From Psilocybe azurescens (Eukaryota; Basidiomycota; Agaricomycetes; Agaricales; Agrocybaceae): 64,000 bases of DNA. A program made the position numbers and the translations under genes. The stretch covers positions 620,001 through 684,000 of the forward strand of contig JAJIRX010000557.1 of assembly GCA_023853785.1 (NCBI GenBank), written 5' to 3'. Shown one piece after another: positions 21,830-34,204 of the stretch (positions are counted from its first letter, which is position 1; each line of letters starts with the position of its first letter). Below the pieces are notes generated by a model. The model did not search any database. It saw only the letters and a list, made by a program, of their open reading frames with translations, and was not told the DNA's origin.

Positions 21830-24800
21830 TTAGATCTTGACTACAATGAATGGAACCTAAAACGTCAGAGCTGTTAGCACAAAGTGGGTAATTGAAAGAG
21901 TATACGAGACGACTAACTTCGACGTCCTCGTCTGTTTCATCTGTGACCATGACCTCGACGACAAGCTGTTTGGAGTGAGGCGGTATGGGCTTCTTGCTGA
22001 CATTCTCAACTAGATGACTGAATTTCATGGGCAACCTTTCGTCGCTCTATACGAGAGTAAGATTCAAAGTGAAAATTTGAAAGTGTGAGTATTCGAAAAA
22101 AAACGCATACCTTCTTCTTTCCCATCCAAGAATTCCAAAGCATGCTCACGCCTTGGCTGACCATCGTGACAGAGAGTTTGTGCTCTTTCTCAAAGTAGTT
22201 TACAATGTCCTTCAACGTAGGATCGTTCGAGAACTCGAAACGGTCCCAGAGAGTCCACTCGACATTTCCGTACTTGGATTTCTTGGCCGCGATGGGCTCA
22301 GAGAAGCCAAAGAAGGGCAATGCCAGATTGACGAAACCATTCTTGTAATCTTCGAGCCGTTTCTTGCCATCAATGACCTATTGTAAAAATCGATGATAAA
22401 TGGAATGCGAACAGAAGTATCAAAAAAATATGTACCTTGTAAAGCTCCAGGCAAACCAATCCAGTGACAAGGGACGTGGTAGTTGCAATGGCGGGAATGA
22501 TCTTTCCAGCAATCTGCTTGGTGGTGTGTTTGTCTGCGGGGTTAATGCTGTAGTTCATGGCACGAAGGTTGGACGCAGCGGTGATGAAGTCGATGTGATG
22601 GTTGGTGTCGTCATCTTTCTCAAACTCGCAAGGATTCAGGCGATAACCAGCAAGAGAAGAGGGAGAAGGAAGATTGCGAGCCAAATCCTGAGGATCCTCA
22701 TCTAATAAACAGCATAAATATGTCTGCCATAACGCCATAATTTGGCGCGGTACTCACCTCCTCCTGCGTTATTCTGAGGGATAGGATCGTTATCGGAAAT
22801 CTGAACCTTCACACCACTCTTTGGAGTGAATTCAGGTACGATGATTGATTCGGCCACTTTGCGGAAAATGGCAGGATTCGTTTCGCCACGTAGACCGTAA
22901 TTGAAAGCGTGTAGATTGGCTGCAGCAATGATATAATCCAAATGTGTAGGCTAACATAACAAAGGTAAGTGTATTATCATGTTCAGAATTGGAAAAAGTT
23001 CACATCGTTCGCATTGAAAACAAGAGGGTCAGGCGCTCTTTTGGGACCGCTCCAGAATGGTTGCCCTGTGCTTGTTGTGGCATCTTTGGGCAAACTAAAC
23101 AAAAGTTGCTGAATGTCGTTGTTGTAATCGCGCTCAAATTGCAAACGAGCCCAGACAATGCACTCTTCGAATGTCAAAGGTTTATTGGTCACCAGGAAAG
23201 AGACGATTTGCTCGATTTGCTCTTTCTGTTGGCCTGAATATTTCAGCGTACTCTCAAGATAGTTGGGCTCAGAAAGGTATGCGTTCGCAGCTTGAGCGGG
23301 TTTGACAAATAAGTTGTCGAATTGGGTTCGACTCCACTAAAAAGAAATCAGTAACACAATATTGCAATGGAAGAGAGCTCATTACCTCAATAGTGTGGTT
23401 GATGGCGTTGGGGAAGTTCTTGATCGTACATGAAGGAGTTTCCTTCTCAGGAGGATCTTGCGAAGAGGCGTATGACTCGGTAAGGTCTGGGATGATGACT
23501 TGGGTGTTTCCCTTTGTACCAAGAGTTCCAGATTCGAGAAGTGGTTTTCGATAGAACACGCAGCGTTGATCCATGTATAAACCTGCAAGATATGTTATTA
23601 GAAAAATGTCAAAGCAAGAACACAGACGACGTACGAGCTTTAACATTGTCCAAAGCATTAGTCACTCCATCGATACCCTCGAAAAAGGTCTCATCATAGA
23701 TGTCTGTAGTCGAAGTCAGAAAAAGATAATGTGACGGCATTGAGCACTGACTTTCAGTTGCAGGCCCGACAGGTTCTTGCTTGGCCAAAATTTTTCCTGA
23801 CAAGTCGGGGTTCATTTCTGCAACTGCCACAGCAGCTACTTCTGCCTTGAATTTACCAAGGTCTTTCGCTCTGAAGAGGAATTGACGATTAAGATTGCTC
23901 TTTTCAATGGTATCCAAATCGGTGACGTGAATTATGCCATTTGGACCAGAACCGACACCCATCAAGCTCCAATTCTTCAGCATCTCGCATCCTATAGCTC
24001 CTGAGCCTACAAGGAATTGTCGGTGGTTTGCTACCCTGTTCTGGAAAGTTTTTCCAAAGACTGAAATCTGGGCATCATATCTCGATCCAATGGGTTGGCA
24101 ATCTGCTTCAGTGGGCAGGTCATTAGGCAACGACTCCAAAGAGTCGAAATACAGATGTTGGAAAGTCGGGTGGAACTTCGCAGAACAGGCCTTGAGAACT
24201 TCTTGGGCAACAAACCCTCCAAGCACTGCATTCATAGGGGTAGATCACCGGTAGCTTGATAAGCTAACTCTTTCAGAACCTTCTCGTCCACTTCAGAGTC
24301 CAACTCCTTTGCCAATGCAATTACAGCCTGGCTATCCTCCTCGTTCCGGGGTCTAGGAAGGCGATTGTTACGAGCAGCAAAGTCTGAAAGGGCCTGGAAT
24401 CCAACGTGTAGAGTGGCTGGGCGGTCAAATTTGGCAAAGTCGCTGATGAGGTATTCCGGGTTCTTTAGGGATTCCCGAAGAGATTTCTGCAACAGGTTCA
24501 GTAAATGCCAGACGGACGATATACATGTGCATGGCTCACGAAGTCCAAGATCTTGGGCATTTTGACTTGTGTAAAGATGCCTCCAGTTTTATACTCGCCA
24601 AAGTTTGAGGTATCGCCAATGCTGAAAGTGTACGGCCCCTTGACAACAATCTTTCGAGGCTCACACCCATTGAGTTCCGTCATACCTTGGACTTCTGAGA
24701 AAGTCACGAAATCGCCGTCTTCCAAGCCGTGTCTCGTCTCATCGAGGCAGGTAACGACGCCTTCCTTGTCCTGTGAACGAGTTAGAGAGCTGTAAGATAT

Positions 24801-25730
24801 TATAATGGATGATAATTACTTTGTCGACTGATACAATCATACCGGTTAATGCTTGTTCGCCAGTGGGATCCACGCATGTGAATTTCGCTCCAAAATCGTT
24901 AAAAGTAGATCTGGCCGAATAATAAAATATGAGCTCCTGTATCGAGAAGCTAACGTCTAATCGACATACCCGAAAAGACCCCTCGTTTCGGCAGAAACAA
25001 AGTGAACACCGTTTTCATGGGTCCAATCATTGATTTCCAGCTGCTTTTTATACGATACACCACAAAGAACAACGACCTAAACAAGTGCACATCAGTCGGC
25101 GCGCAGCACTGAAATCAGAATGTCGCGTACATGGAAACCTTTAATAAGATCGACGGTTATTTCATCCCCAGGATTTCCACCGAGATCTCGAACAGGAACA
25201 TAAGCGTTCAACTCTGTCAACCGTGGCAGAGTGGCTGCGGCTCGCGACTTTCCAACATCTTCGGCGCGTAAAAAGAACTATATACAGTAAGGCATTAAAG
25301 ACTTGAGATTGAGGATAAGACATACTTGCGAGCTGAGATCTTGAACAGTGACAGGTTCTGGGTCATAGATAGTGACTGATTTGACACCAGCGAGCGCGAT
25401 GTTCTTGGCTAGATTGATAGTCGGTACCAACGTGATGTTGGCTGAAGGAAGGTGCTTACCGATTTCAACACCAAGACCTTTCATTCCGACAATGAGCACA
25501 TTGGATGCAGCCATCTTCTTCATGGCTAAAACAAAGTTATTAATTATTCGAGGACGCCGAAGCTGATTGGCAGCTACCTTCATGTCCTAGTACATAGCTA
25601 GAGTACAGAAAGATGAACGATATGGATGTGCAGAGGGCATAGTTGCTTACAGTTGACGGGAATAAAGACCTTCATCGATCGCGGCCTCGTCGATATCCAT
25701 TTTATTGGCAAGGCTGGAAGAATCGGCCAT
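21830..25730 (-). CDS. UBA1: Ubiquitin-activating enzyme E1 (Uba1)
   Basis: Uses ATP to adenylate ubiquitin, then carries it as a thioester for transfer to E2 enzymes; essential in the cytosol and nucleus. The start at 25730 gives [20 protein letters not shown], then YSRQL and the inactive adenylation half with [16 protein letters not shown]. The active half has [17 protein letters not shown] and [20 protein letters not shown]. The catalytic cysteine lies in [19 protein letters not shown], encoded near 23430. The C-terminal ubiquitin-fold domain includes [16 protein letters not shown] and ends VPFIVVKI at 21830. About a dozen short introns occur and the length fits the roughly 1,010-residue family. 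Between ATGDLP and [17 protein letters not shown] the frame slips by one base at the G run 24237-24240. In an essential gene this is best explained as a sequence error. Confidence 0.93.
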
Positions 25731-26217
25731 CGTAGACACAATTAGCGGTGTTGTTTCGCGACTTGATGGATATGTAGATGACAGTGGATTATAAGAGTTT
25801 GGATAATGGATGACTCGTTGAGAGTTGTATTTCAAGTTATACAATATAGCCGGATTCCTACTACGAGTCGCGATATAATTGTGTCACATGATCACTTCTG
25901 TTATTAATCCGATTCGGCAGTCGGCCACTACTGGAGTAGTAGATCATTGCAACTTTGCTGTGAGCTGGCTGCGATACATTCTAGTTCATTCACTAATTTT
26001 CAATTCATTAGTCATTCGTCCATATTTTTCGGCGTTTGATTACAAACGATACTACTTACAAGACATTTATATATAAAACACTTCAATTGGGTACTTATTA
26101 CAGTGTACATTGGAGTTACCCCACAATAATGGTCAGGGGCCCGTTATGGGTCGGTCCACATTCTGGCGACTTGCTTGCAGCTCGTAAATCGAACCACGTC
26201 GTCTGTATCGCATATTT
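25731..26217. other. Intergenic, 5' of Uba1
   Basis: About 490 A+T-rich bases between the Uba1 start and the end of the second cyclin-like gene, both on the minus strand. It should hold the Uba1 promoter. No coding segment is recognisable. Confidence 0.45.
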
Positions 26218-27199
26218 TTATCCATCCAAGGATGTCAAGGATGCTTGTAAGTTGAGGTCACCTAAAAGACTCGATATGACCTTCGAGATCGACGGTGGAG
26301 GGGTAGTCGTATACTCATATTCCGATGGACTGGAATCATTTAATGCTTCGAGAAGCTGTTGTAGGCGTTCTCCGACAGCTTGGTAAGCTCCGTCCAGTTG
26401 TTCTCTTCCCAGTGTCCAATCCCAAAGGGCTCGTAAGTGCCGATTCCATTCGCCAAAGTGCAAAAGAGATTGAACTTGGCACTCGAACTTAAGGCCTCTA
26501 CGATAGCAAGCTCAAGGCTTAGCGCCGAGAAGGCGGAAAGGTTTGACTTGAGTAGCGAAGTACTGTGACAGCGTTGGGTATGTCAGAAAATAGACAGGAA
26601 AATACTGTTCGTGAATTATGACAAACCTTTTGAAGAAATTTTCGCCTCCGCCGTCTTGGAAACATTTAGCAGCTATAGAAAATGTAACGACAAAGAGTCT
26701 CGTGGCGACCATGATTCCATTCGGGGTATAGAGAGCGGTGCTCTCCAGAAGGCCCTTCGGGAGAATATTCGAGGCATAGTACATCGCCACAAAAGCAAAT
26801 TTGTCGGGGGATTTGCCAGTATTAGAGCCATACCAGAGAAATTCGAATATGTTGTATGCCAGAGAGGTCATAATGTTCGGATCCAAGCACAAGGTACTAC
26901 ACGAAAGCCGAGTTGAACACACAGTGCAACAAAAGGAATGAAGAATCAACACACGGGAGCGGATCACCGTTTTCACGACGCAAAAGTAGACAGAGTAAAA
27001 GATTGGCCAGCCATCTTCGTAAATGTGAAGTCTTCTTTCTATAATCATCGCAACGCGAATCCGATGACGCGACTGAGGTTGAAGGTGCGAGTTGCAAAGC
27101 ATTTGAAAGTGCCTTTTTCCTTCTTGATGGGTCGACCCTTGGAGAGTATTGTTCTGTTTTCGTTGGCCTTTTACCGAACATAGATAGGATCTGAGGCAT
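26218..27199 (-). CDS. Second PCL-like cyclin domain protein
   Basis: Probably a cyclin-fold protein. After a basic N-terminus (MPQILSMFGKRPTKTEQ) and a roughly 70-base intron ending near 26898 come helices LAYNIFEFLWYGSNTG, DKFAFVAMYYASNILPKGLL and GIMVATRLFVVTFSIAAKCF. These occupy the place of cyclin helices 1-3. A further intron (about 26565-26628) leads to ALSLELAIVEALSSSAKFNL, and then, in another frame, LHFGEWNRHLRALWDWTLGR, which resembles the helix after the PCL core. The frame change sits at the A run 26462-26465 of the plus strand, and one more base would join the two halves. The literal frame instead stops at about 26340. The joins are uncertain, so cyclin is an inference from pattern only. 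Confidence 0.5.
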
Positions 27200-27769
27200 C
27201 GTGAAGGAATTACTATTGTTTCTGATGCTAATCTGAAGGATCTCTTCCGTTAGTTCGCCAACCTGTGGTAAATAGCTTTGGACCTAATGAAAGGCCCTGC
27301 ACTTTGAGCTGACTTGAGCTCTTGGATACAGACAAGCTCCTTAGTAGCCAGGGGGCACTGGAATGAAGAAGCCGCTGGACGGTATGCGCAAAGCACAAAA
27401 GAAGGCGTTGTTGAAAACTGGTCTTCAACACAAACGTTGAAATATATAGTCGATGAATCAGAGGCCGAACCCTGAAGTATCATTGTCCAGAGAAAGTAAA
27501 CCCAACTGGGATACTTGATAGTGCCACCCTTTAAAAGCCGCAACAGCATCCGACGGGTCATGACAGAAGCGGAACAGCACATACACAGCGCTCCGGGAAT
27601 TTGTGATTGGCTGAATCAAAAGATAATAGCCGAATAGAAAATTAGATGAATTGTACAATGGGTCTGATCTACAGGAAATATCAACGGGGCCGTCACAGTG
27701 AAAGAATTGCAGCCAAAAACAGACAAAGCAAAGCATGAACCTTTCAGTTTCCAGCTGCCCTGACAACGT
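27200..27769. other. Intergenic between second cyclin-like gene and cactin
   Basis: About 570 bases upstream of the cyclin-like gene and downstream of cactin. Several minus-strand frames (27228-27766) overlap here but are Cys/Leu-rich, inconsistent with each other and without family features. I treat the region as promoter plus cactin 3' UTR. Confidence 0.4.
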
Positions 27770-30261
27770 TCATTTACGGTAAAACTAATCGCAACATATC
27801 AATAATGGGTCGGGACAATGAAAGGCAAAAATACTCACGTTACGTCGGAAATTAAACCACAACGACAGACACCCTCTGTCGAAACTACTCCTGAAACCGC
27901 TGATAAAATAGGTCAGTGTGTAGCACACGTGGATTGAGGTGCCAGTAAGCCTACCGTTTATGCGAAAATTCCCATTCACGGTTAACAATGCGGAAAGCGA
28001 TGTCTTCGTAAGGAGGCCCTGCACTGAAATGCAAGAGCACGGTTTCGTCGTTTCCTGGTTCTTTGACAATCTTGTATGTCGGTGCTTTGGACTTGTCAAT
28101 GAGGTCAGGATAAAATATATTGAACTATAACATGTTTGTGAGAAGACAAGGAGCAGTTTAAAGGCAGAAATCCAACCTTGTATCCTTGCACAACTTTCGG
28201 CGGAGGATTGTCGGTGCTATAGCAAGATGAACAAGAAGTTCAGATTTGGGACAACAGAACGGAAGACTTACTCGTAATGTGTTTGATTGTATTTATTCCA
28301 CTCATAACCAGTATGGACACGATTGAAATATCTTGGCTTGCGAGGTCGATATTTATCTTCCCAGTTGTAACTCGTCGGATTAGTGATATTCTCTTCGAGA
28401 TTAAACAATTCTTCTTCTTCATCGAGGTCTTTCTCTGCTTCGGCCCTGTAGAGCGCTTCCGAAGCGAGGTCGGCGCTGCTTGCTGCTTCTTCACTATAAA
28501 TTTCAACAGGAGCAGCTTGAGCAACTTTGGGAACAAATCGGGAAGCGGCGACGGCGCGGCGTTGTTCGAACTACAAACAAAGAACATACTGTAAGATCAA
28601 GTGCGAATTTTTTGCAAAATGTTTGACATACCAATGATTGACGATCCTCTTTATCAATGAGAATGTCGACCTCTCGCTCGTCTTGCGATAGCTTGGTTAT
28701 GTCTATCAAGGGAGGGCTCATCGCACGGTCGTATATTTCAATGTCTTCGGCAGGAACAGCTTCTTCGATAATTTCCATCTCAACGACAGGGTCCGCAGCA
28801 TTTCTACGAAGTGCAGAACGCGCAACACCGGCAAGGAGTTCTTCTTGAGCTTGTAAGGCCTCGTCACGTTGCCGTTTTCTCAATTGCTCGAGCCTGTTGC
28901 GGACCACGACTTCGTGAAGGCTTTTGAGCTTTGCCTGAATAATGTCTTAATAATAGTGTTGCAAAACACCTCAAAGGATGGAATACCTTGGACTTCCAAA
29001 CCAATAACTTCTTCAGTAGACCTTCCCAATAATCAGTGTCCACCGGTTCTCCGCTGGTAAGCTTTTCTTGAATACGGCGCTGGAGAGACGTGAGATCCTC
29101 ATATGTCTTTCCAGAAAGCAGTGCCGATATATCAGATTCTACAGCGGCAGCTGCTTCAAGGCCCATGCGTTTATTGGACTGGATACGGTCCAGACGATCT
29201 TTACATACAACCATCATGTTCTATTTGTCGTGTGAGCAGTGTTTGACTAAAAATGTTATTAAAACTCACAGTCCAGAAGTCTAGATTGATGTCAGATGTT
29301 TCCAAAGCAATATACCGTTCAATATCGTCATGTAATTCATGAGTCTGTTCAGACGACAAACTCTGGTATATTTGTCAGTTAACCACTAAGGCAGACCAAG
29401 CGTCGAGCATGCTCACATCAAAAATGTTGTAAGGCTCGTCGAGATCAATCTCAAGACCAGCATCTTCGCCGTCTTCTTCCTTCTCTTCCTCTTCATTCGG
29501 AGGATTGACATACTTCAGATTCAAGGCCAAGAAATCAATGGCCTTCGCCCTCTTTTCCTTTATTCGGATGGCCGCTCTTCTTCTTTCCTGCTCTAGTTGG
29601 AAATCTCCGTCCTTGGATAGCCATTCTGACATTTGTGCTGACTCTTGAAGCCTTGACATTCTCAGCTCCTCTTCCTCTCTCAGCCTGGCTTCTACCTCCC
29701 GCTCGGCACGACGACGGTTTAAGCGCTCGAGCTCTTCTTTGGCCTCTTGTCGTCGTATGGCGTCCTTCCTCTGAGCTTCTGCTAACGTAAGGCCTTTCTT
29801 TCTCTCCATTTCATTCTTTTGTGCCAGTTAAATTGCTGGCCAAGGTTGACGTCATGAAAAGGATTGTCCGTTGCGCTATATATGCTGAGTTCAGCAACAC
29901 GGCGTGCCTCCTCTTCGTCTTTAATGCGTCGTTTCTCGGCCTTCCTAGCCTTCCTCTCCTCGGATTTATCCCGTTTCCGCCTAAGTACGAGTAAATGTTT
30001 AAGAAGTCCATTCGTCAAGCAAACGAATATACACACTTACTTTTTCTCTTTTCGGTCTCCGTCTCTACTCCTACTTCTGTCTCGTTTATGATGAAGTGAT
30101 TCTCTGCCCTTGCTTCTACTTCGGCTCCTTGCCCTTGGTTTATGTTCCTCACCTTTCAGCTTGTGATCATAACGGGATGAATGGGTATCCCTATCCCGGT
30201 CGGTACGCGACTCATCATCGCGTGGTCTACGAGGAGATGGAGAGCGTGAACGCCTGGGCAT
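27770..30261 (-). CDS. Cactin (spliceosome-associated protein)
   Basis: Nuclear protein associated with the late spliceosome; the fission yeast homologue supports splicing and telomere maintenance. The start at 30261 opens MPRRSRSPSPRRPRDDESR, an Arg/Ser-rich region. A highly charged mid region follows, with NPFHDVNLGQQFNWHKR, RRRAEREVEARLREEEELR and IDFLALNLKYVNP, then ELHDDIERYIALETSDINL and DYWEGLLKKLLVWKSKAKLK. The C-terminal cactin domain is very well conserved: TSYNWEDKYRPRKPRYFNRV, HTGYEWNKYNQTHYDTDNPP, KVVQGYKFNIFYPDLIDK, PPYEDIAFRIVNREWEFSHK and GCLSLWFNFRRN. A last intron (donor gtgagtatttt) joins to the final codons FYRK and the stop at 27770. Introns are short and frequent. Cactin and ClpX share a divergent upstream region. 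Confidence 0.93.
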
Positions 30262-30630
30262 ATGCGAGGGGATAGAGACAAGTCAGAGAAATAGAGTCGT
30301 ACTACGAATTTGACCAAGCTGACTTGAAGTTAACCCCCGATTATTTAGAGTCACTGTAGCTGAACGATCATTTATTTGGAATTAGTGGCAATAGCATTCA
30401 TTGCAAATATCAACTGATCTATTTTGGACTCATGGATCGCCACGGTACTCGGGCGTGCTAGTTACTTGACCGGGGACCCGGTGGCGGCTTGCTTGAATGC
30501 TATGAGCCTTTGACTTCACTCAACTTTCTATGCTACGTAGTCTTTCATCTAGTTGACCGGACAGTCGCTCAATCGATTTATATATCGAAACATCTGGATT
30601 CTGACCAGCTCAGACGCTGAGACTTGGACC
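30262..30630. promoter_or_regulatory. Divergent promoter between cactin and ClpX
   Basis: About 370 bases between the cactin start (minus) and the ClpX start (plus), so both promoters should be here. I cannot name individual sites. Confidence 0.4.
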
Positions 30631-32995
30631 ATGTGGACCACCTTTACTACTACTAGAATCAAGCTAGTAACTGCTACAGGGCTCAGCCATCCAAGGTTCA
30701 ATGTTCGAAACGTTCGCACTCAACCTCGAGATGCCACACCGGACATAAATGATCAGGACATACCTAACAATCCTCCAGGATTTGGTCTTGCAACGCCCCG
30801 TGAGGTACTAATCCTTCACAATTTCTGTACATTCCCCATCCACTCATTCAAACTGGATGGGAACAGCTCGTTCAGTATCTCAATCAATTTGTTATCGGTC
30901 AAGAGAACGCAAAGAAGGTTCTTTCTGTTGCGTGCGCAAAAATCTCTTTATCATGCAGGCATCTACCTACCTCGTTTTATGCAGGGTGTTCAACCATTAT
31001 AATCGCGTTAGAGCCAACCTAGGATACTCCGACCCTAATGAATACGATTCAATTCATGAGTCAGACGTGGATGAATCTGGTCAGTTTCTATGCGAATCAT
31101 TCGTCAGTATCTAAACCTTCACAGACACTTCAGTTTCAATCGCTCAGTTGAGTCCTCTGAGAAAGAAACTCCCGCCCCTATCATTTCGCAGTCGAGAAAG
31201 ACCAGTTTTGTTCGAAAAGAGTAATGTTCTAGTATTGTACGCGACAGTAAGCTTGATTTCAGTTCTTTTTTCTGACCTTCGCCTCTTGACAGGGGCCCGA
31301 CTGGATCCGGTGAGCGTGCTGCCAGCCAACAGCTCAACATGGAATTAACGAAACATTCGCAGGGAAAACACTCCTCGCTCGGACACTTGCGAAGGTTCTT
31401 GATGTTCCGTTCTCCATTAGCGATGCCACTTCCTTCACCCAGGCGAGTTCGATTATTGTCTATCTTTGTTAACTTACTTATAAATCAAGGCACTTAGGCA
31501 GGATGTAAGCACGTAGCCTCTGTAGGGTCCAGTTGGCTTAATTATACCTTTCAGATGTCGGAGAAGACGTTGACATGGCTATTCAGCGACTGGTAAATAC
31601 TGTTCATCGACAATAGTATCCCCCGCTAATAGTGTGTAGGTGCAAGCAGCCAATTTTGACCCCGTACGAGCCAGGTAGCCCGGGGCTCCATCTTTTGCAG
31701 TATAATTGTCGCTCACTGAACACTGTCTTCTTTTCCAGCACAGGGATAGTTTACATAGACGAAGTTGATAAAATAGCTCGGCGATCTAGTTCTGGAACGG
31801 AGGGTTCAAGAGACGTAGGGGGTGAAGGGGTTCAACAGTCCCTCTTGCGGATGATGGAAGGTTCTGTAGTAACAGTACAAGCTAAAGGTGGGGTGTCAGC
31901 AGAGATTCCACCTCCAAGCACCAGTGATCCTCATTCAAGGGGGAGGACAAAGGGCAACGCAAGCCGCATGTGAGTTAAATGTCCATTTTGATGGCAGATT
32001 CTCTTCTAATGCCTGTCACCCCGGCCTCAGCTAAACCCGACGTATACCACATTGATACTTCCAATGTTCTGTTTATTCTAAGCGGCGCCTTTGTGGGATT
32101 GGATAAGATCATCAAGCAACGTGTTGCTAAAGGGGTGAGTCGTTGGATCGTTTCTCCACTTACCTTCCACTGACTTTTCGCAGTCCATCGGGTTCACTGC
32201 CAATTTGGCTTCGGATACCACACTGCCCTTTTTTACTTCTAATCGTAAGACACCACCTAATCCTCTCGATCTTGTAGAAACCGGTGGTATGTGACGGAAC
32301 CTTCCATGAGATTGTTCGCTCACCCATTTTCAACAGATCTCGTAAAATACGGGTGCATATTATCTTCATCCTCCTGATCATTCATCTCATCTATCTTTTT
32401 GAAGGTTTATCCCCGAATTTATCTCGCGCCTTCCGTCGATAACGACGTTGGCTCCGTTGACTATACCAGATCTCCGAAGGATTCTCACTGAAGTGAAAGG
32501 CTCTCTTGTTTCGCAATATACGGCTCTTTTTGGTTACTCTGGCGTCGAAATTCGCTTTACATCTGGGGCGCTCGATGAGATTTGCAAGAAGGCTTTCGAG
32601 CGTGGAGGTGGCGCGCGTGGATTGCGGGGAATCATGGTCAGTCTCATGTTAGTTTTGTCCAAGAGACACGATTAATTGAAAAGCAACAACAGGAAACATT
32701 GCTGCTGGATCCCATGTACGAAGTACCGTAAGTGCAAATAAAAACCGTAACTTGCAGAGCTTACATTCAAAACCTAACCGTAATATTGACAGAGGCTCGG
32801 TGAGCCGTTTGTTTGTCCGTAGCCGTATCTTCCCTACTGACTCTACTATCTGCATAGGATATTTTTCATGTTCTGATTACCATCGATACAGTAAAAGGAA
32901 CTGCCCCGCCAGGATATTGGAAAAGAGGGCAGGCGGTGAAATTCTGGGAGGCGTGGGCAACTGAAGAAGGAAACTATTCTAAAGGGAAACCCTAG
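30631..32995 (+). CDS. Mitochondrial ClpX-type AAA+ unfoldase
   Basis: ATP-driven protein unfoldase of the mitochondrial matrix. A start at 30631 gives a presequence-like N-terminus with Thr, Arg and Lys ([20 protein letters not shown]); an upstream ATG at 30553 is also in frame. The fold follows: [33 protein letters not shown], then the Walker [19 protein letters not shown]. Walker B is [17 protein letters not shown], and [20 protein letters not shown] plus [18 protein letters not shown] come later. The C-terminal small domain is [20 protein letters not shown] and [20 protein letters not shown]. Walker A is carried by a 17-base exon (31293-31309) and the next-but-one exon has 7 bases (31498-31504, behind a GC donor). 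No N-terminal zinc-binding domain is visible, which is usual for fungal Mcx1-like proteins. The stop is at 32993-32995. Confidence 0.88.
31293..31309 (+). other. 17-base microexon coding the ClpX Walker A
   Basis: The exon is bounded by an acceptor ending gacag (31288-31292) and a donor starting gtgagc (31310). With the last two bases of the previous exon and the first two of the next it reads L-GPTGS-G, so the ATP-binding loop depends on correct inclusion of this exon. Confidence 0.75.
31498..31504 (+). other. 7-base microexon after a GC-AG intron in ClpX
   Basis: The preceding exon ends ...ACCCAG at 31442 and the intron begins gcgagt, a GC donor; its acceptor ends cttag at 31497. Seven bases, GCAGGAT, then meet a gtaagc donor. 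Joining 31442, 31498-31504 and the exon starting ATGTCGGAG gives TQ-AG-YVGEDVD, the conserved ClpX sequence around GYVGEDVE. Confidence 0.7.
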
Positions 32996-33305
32996 CTTGG
33001 CGATTTTTGAGCAATTGGAAGGCTATCCTAGATGATCTCCATGGATGACTTTGTATCTGTAAAATCTGTAACAATAATCTGATATCCCATGATGTACCTG
33101 AATCATAACATTGAAAAAAAGTCAATGTGTGGCAGGAAATGGGAGTTTAGACTTTGAAAATTTTTACAACAACAATTTGAACATTCTCCATTTTGTATCA
33201 GAAATGTAAAGCTAGCAAGGGATTGAAAAGGTGAAAAATTTGTTAACGAGTAGAAGGGTTTGTACACTTCGCGCATATGAAGGCCATCGATTATGAAGAT
33301 CGAAT
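32996..33305. other. Convergent intergenic region (ClpX/RanBP1)
   Basis: About 310 A+T-rich bases between two convergent stops, expected to hold both 3' UTRs. Nothing else is recognisable. Confidence 0.45.
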
Positions 33306-34204
33306 TTAATCTTTCTTCGTCTCTTGCTCAGCAGTCTTGGCCTCCTCTTCCTCCTCCTTCTCTTTCTCTGCTTCCTTCTCTTCCTCGCTCTCGTCATCCT
33401 TATCTTTCGTCTCTTCCTCGCTCTCAAGGGGGGGTTTGCCGCTTAGAGCAAGGTTGGTCTTCTGACTGTCTTCGAACGCAGCTTTGAAAAGTGCAGCGTC
33501 TATTCCAAATATGTTAGGATAGAAGCGGAAATGCATTAATGAACATTGGAACTCACTCTCGGGGTTGGCAAAGCGAATAGCAAGGGTCTCAGCTGTAGGA
33601 GGGTGTTCAGAGTAGTCGGCGGCTACTTTCCAGACCCAACTCCTGTCAGATCCAACGTTGGGTTGCAACCTCATGTCCCCAGAGACTACAAGATGATCAG
33701 ATATCAAACCAGAACTATATAAGCAAGATGGCACTCACTGACGTGATTTGCGCAGACCTTTAAAGTCTTGTCGCGTCTCATCACAAGCCTGACTTTCTTG
33801 GTTTCCTTGTGCGCAAGCAGACGAACGTCGCCAGTTCCACGTTCCTTCCATTCGGTGGATTCAGCATCGAAGCGGAATAGCTTTGCACGCCTTTTTATGC
33901 GCAGAAATCGCGAGTTGGTTAGTGGGGCTGATTTATCGCGATCGCGTCGATTAAACGAACGCACATCTTGAAAAGAACCTCTTCATCTTCTTCGTGGGTT
34001 TTCGTGTCGACTTGCTCAGTGAGTTTGATTACAGGTTCGAAGTGAACGTCAACCTCATCTTCCCATAAACAGAGGAAAATATCGTTAGTTGATCTGTAGC
34101 AGCCGAGGGATGTAGCAAAGCCAGGAGTGGAACCATGATCGGGGAAAAAGATAAAGAGGCACAGAACTAACCCTAGCCACGATTGCAGAGGTGTTCTCAG
34201 CCAT
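33306..34204 (-). CDS. YRB1: Ran-binding protein 1 (RanBP1/Yrb1)
   Basis: Cytosolic cofactor that helps RanGAP release cargo from Ran-GTP export complexes. The start at 34204 gives [11 protein letters not shown], followed by an intron. The single RanBD1 domain reads [39 protein letters not shown] and [20 protein letters not shown], then [20 protein letters not shown] and [20 protein letters not shown]. RGTGDxRLL and MRRxxTxKVCANH are the family signatures. The tail from about 33450 is an acidic and Lys-rich stretch (Glu/Lys repeats), as is common in fungal members, and ends EQETKKD. Four short introns are visible. It is divergently paired with Emp24. Confidence 0.9.
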
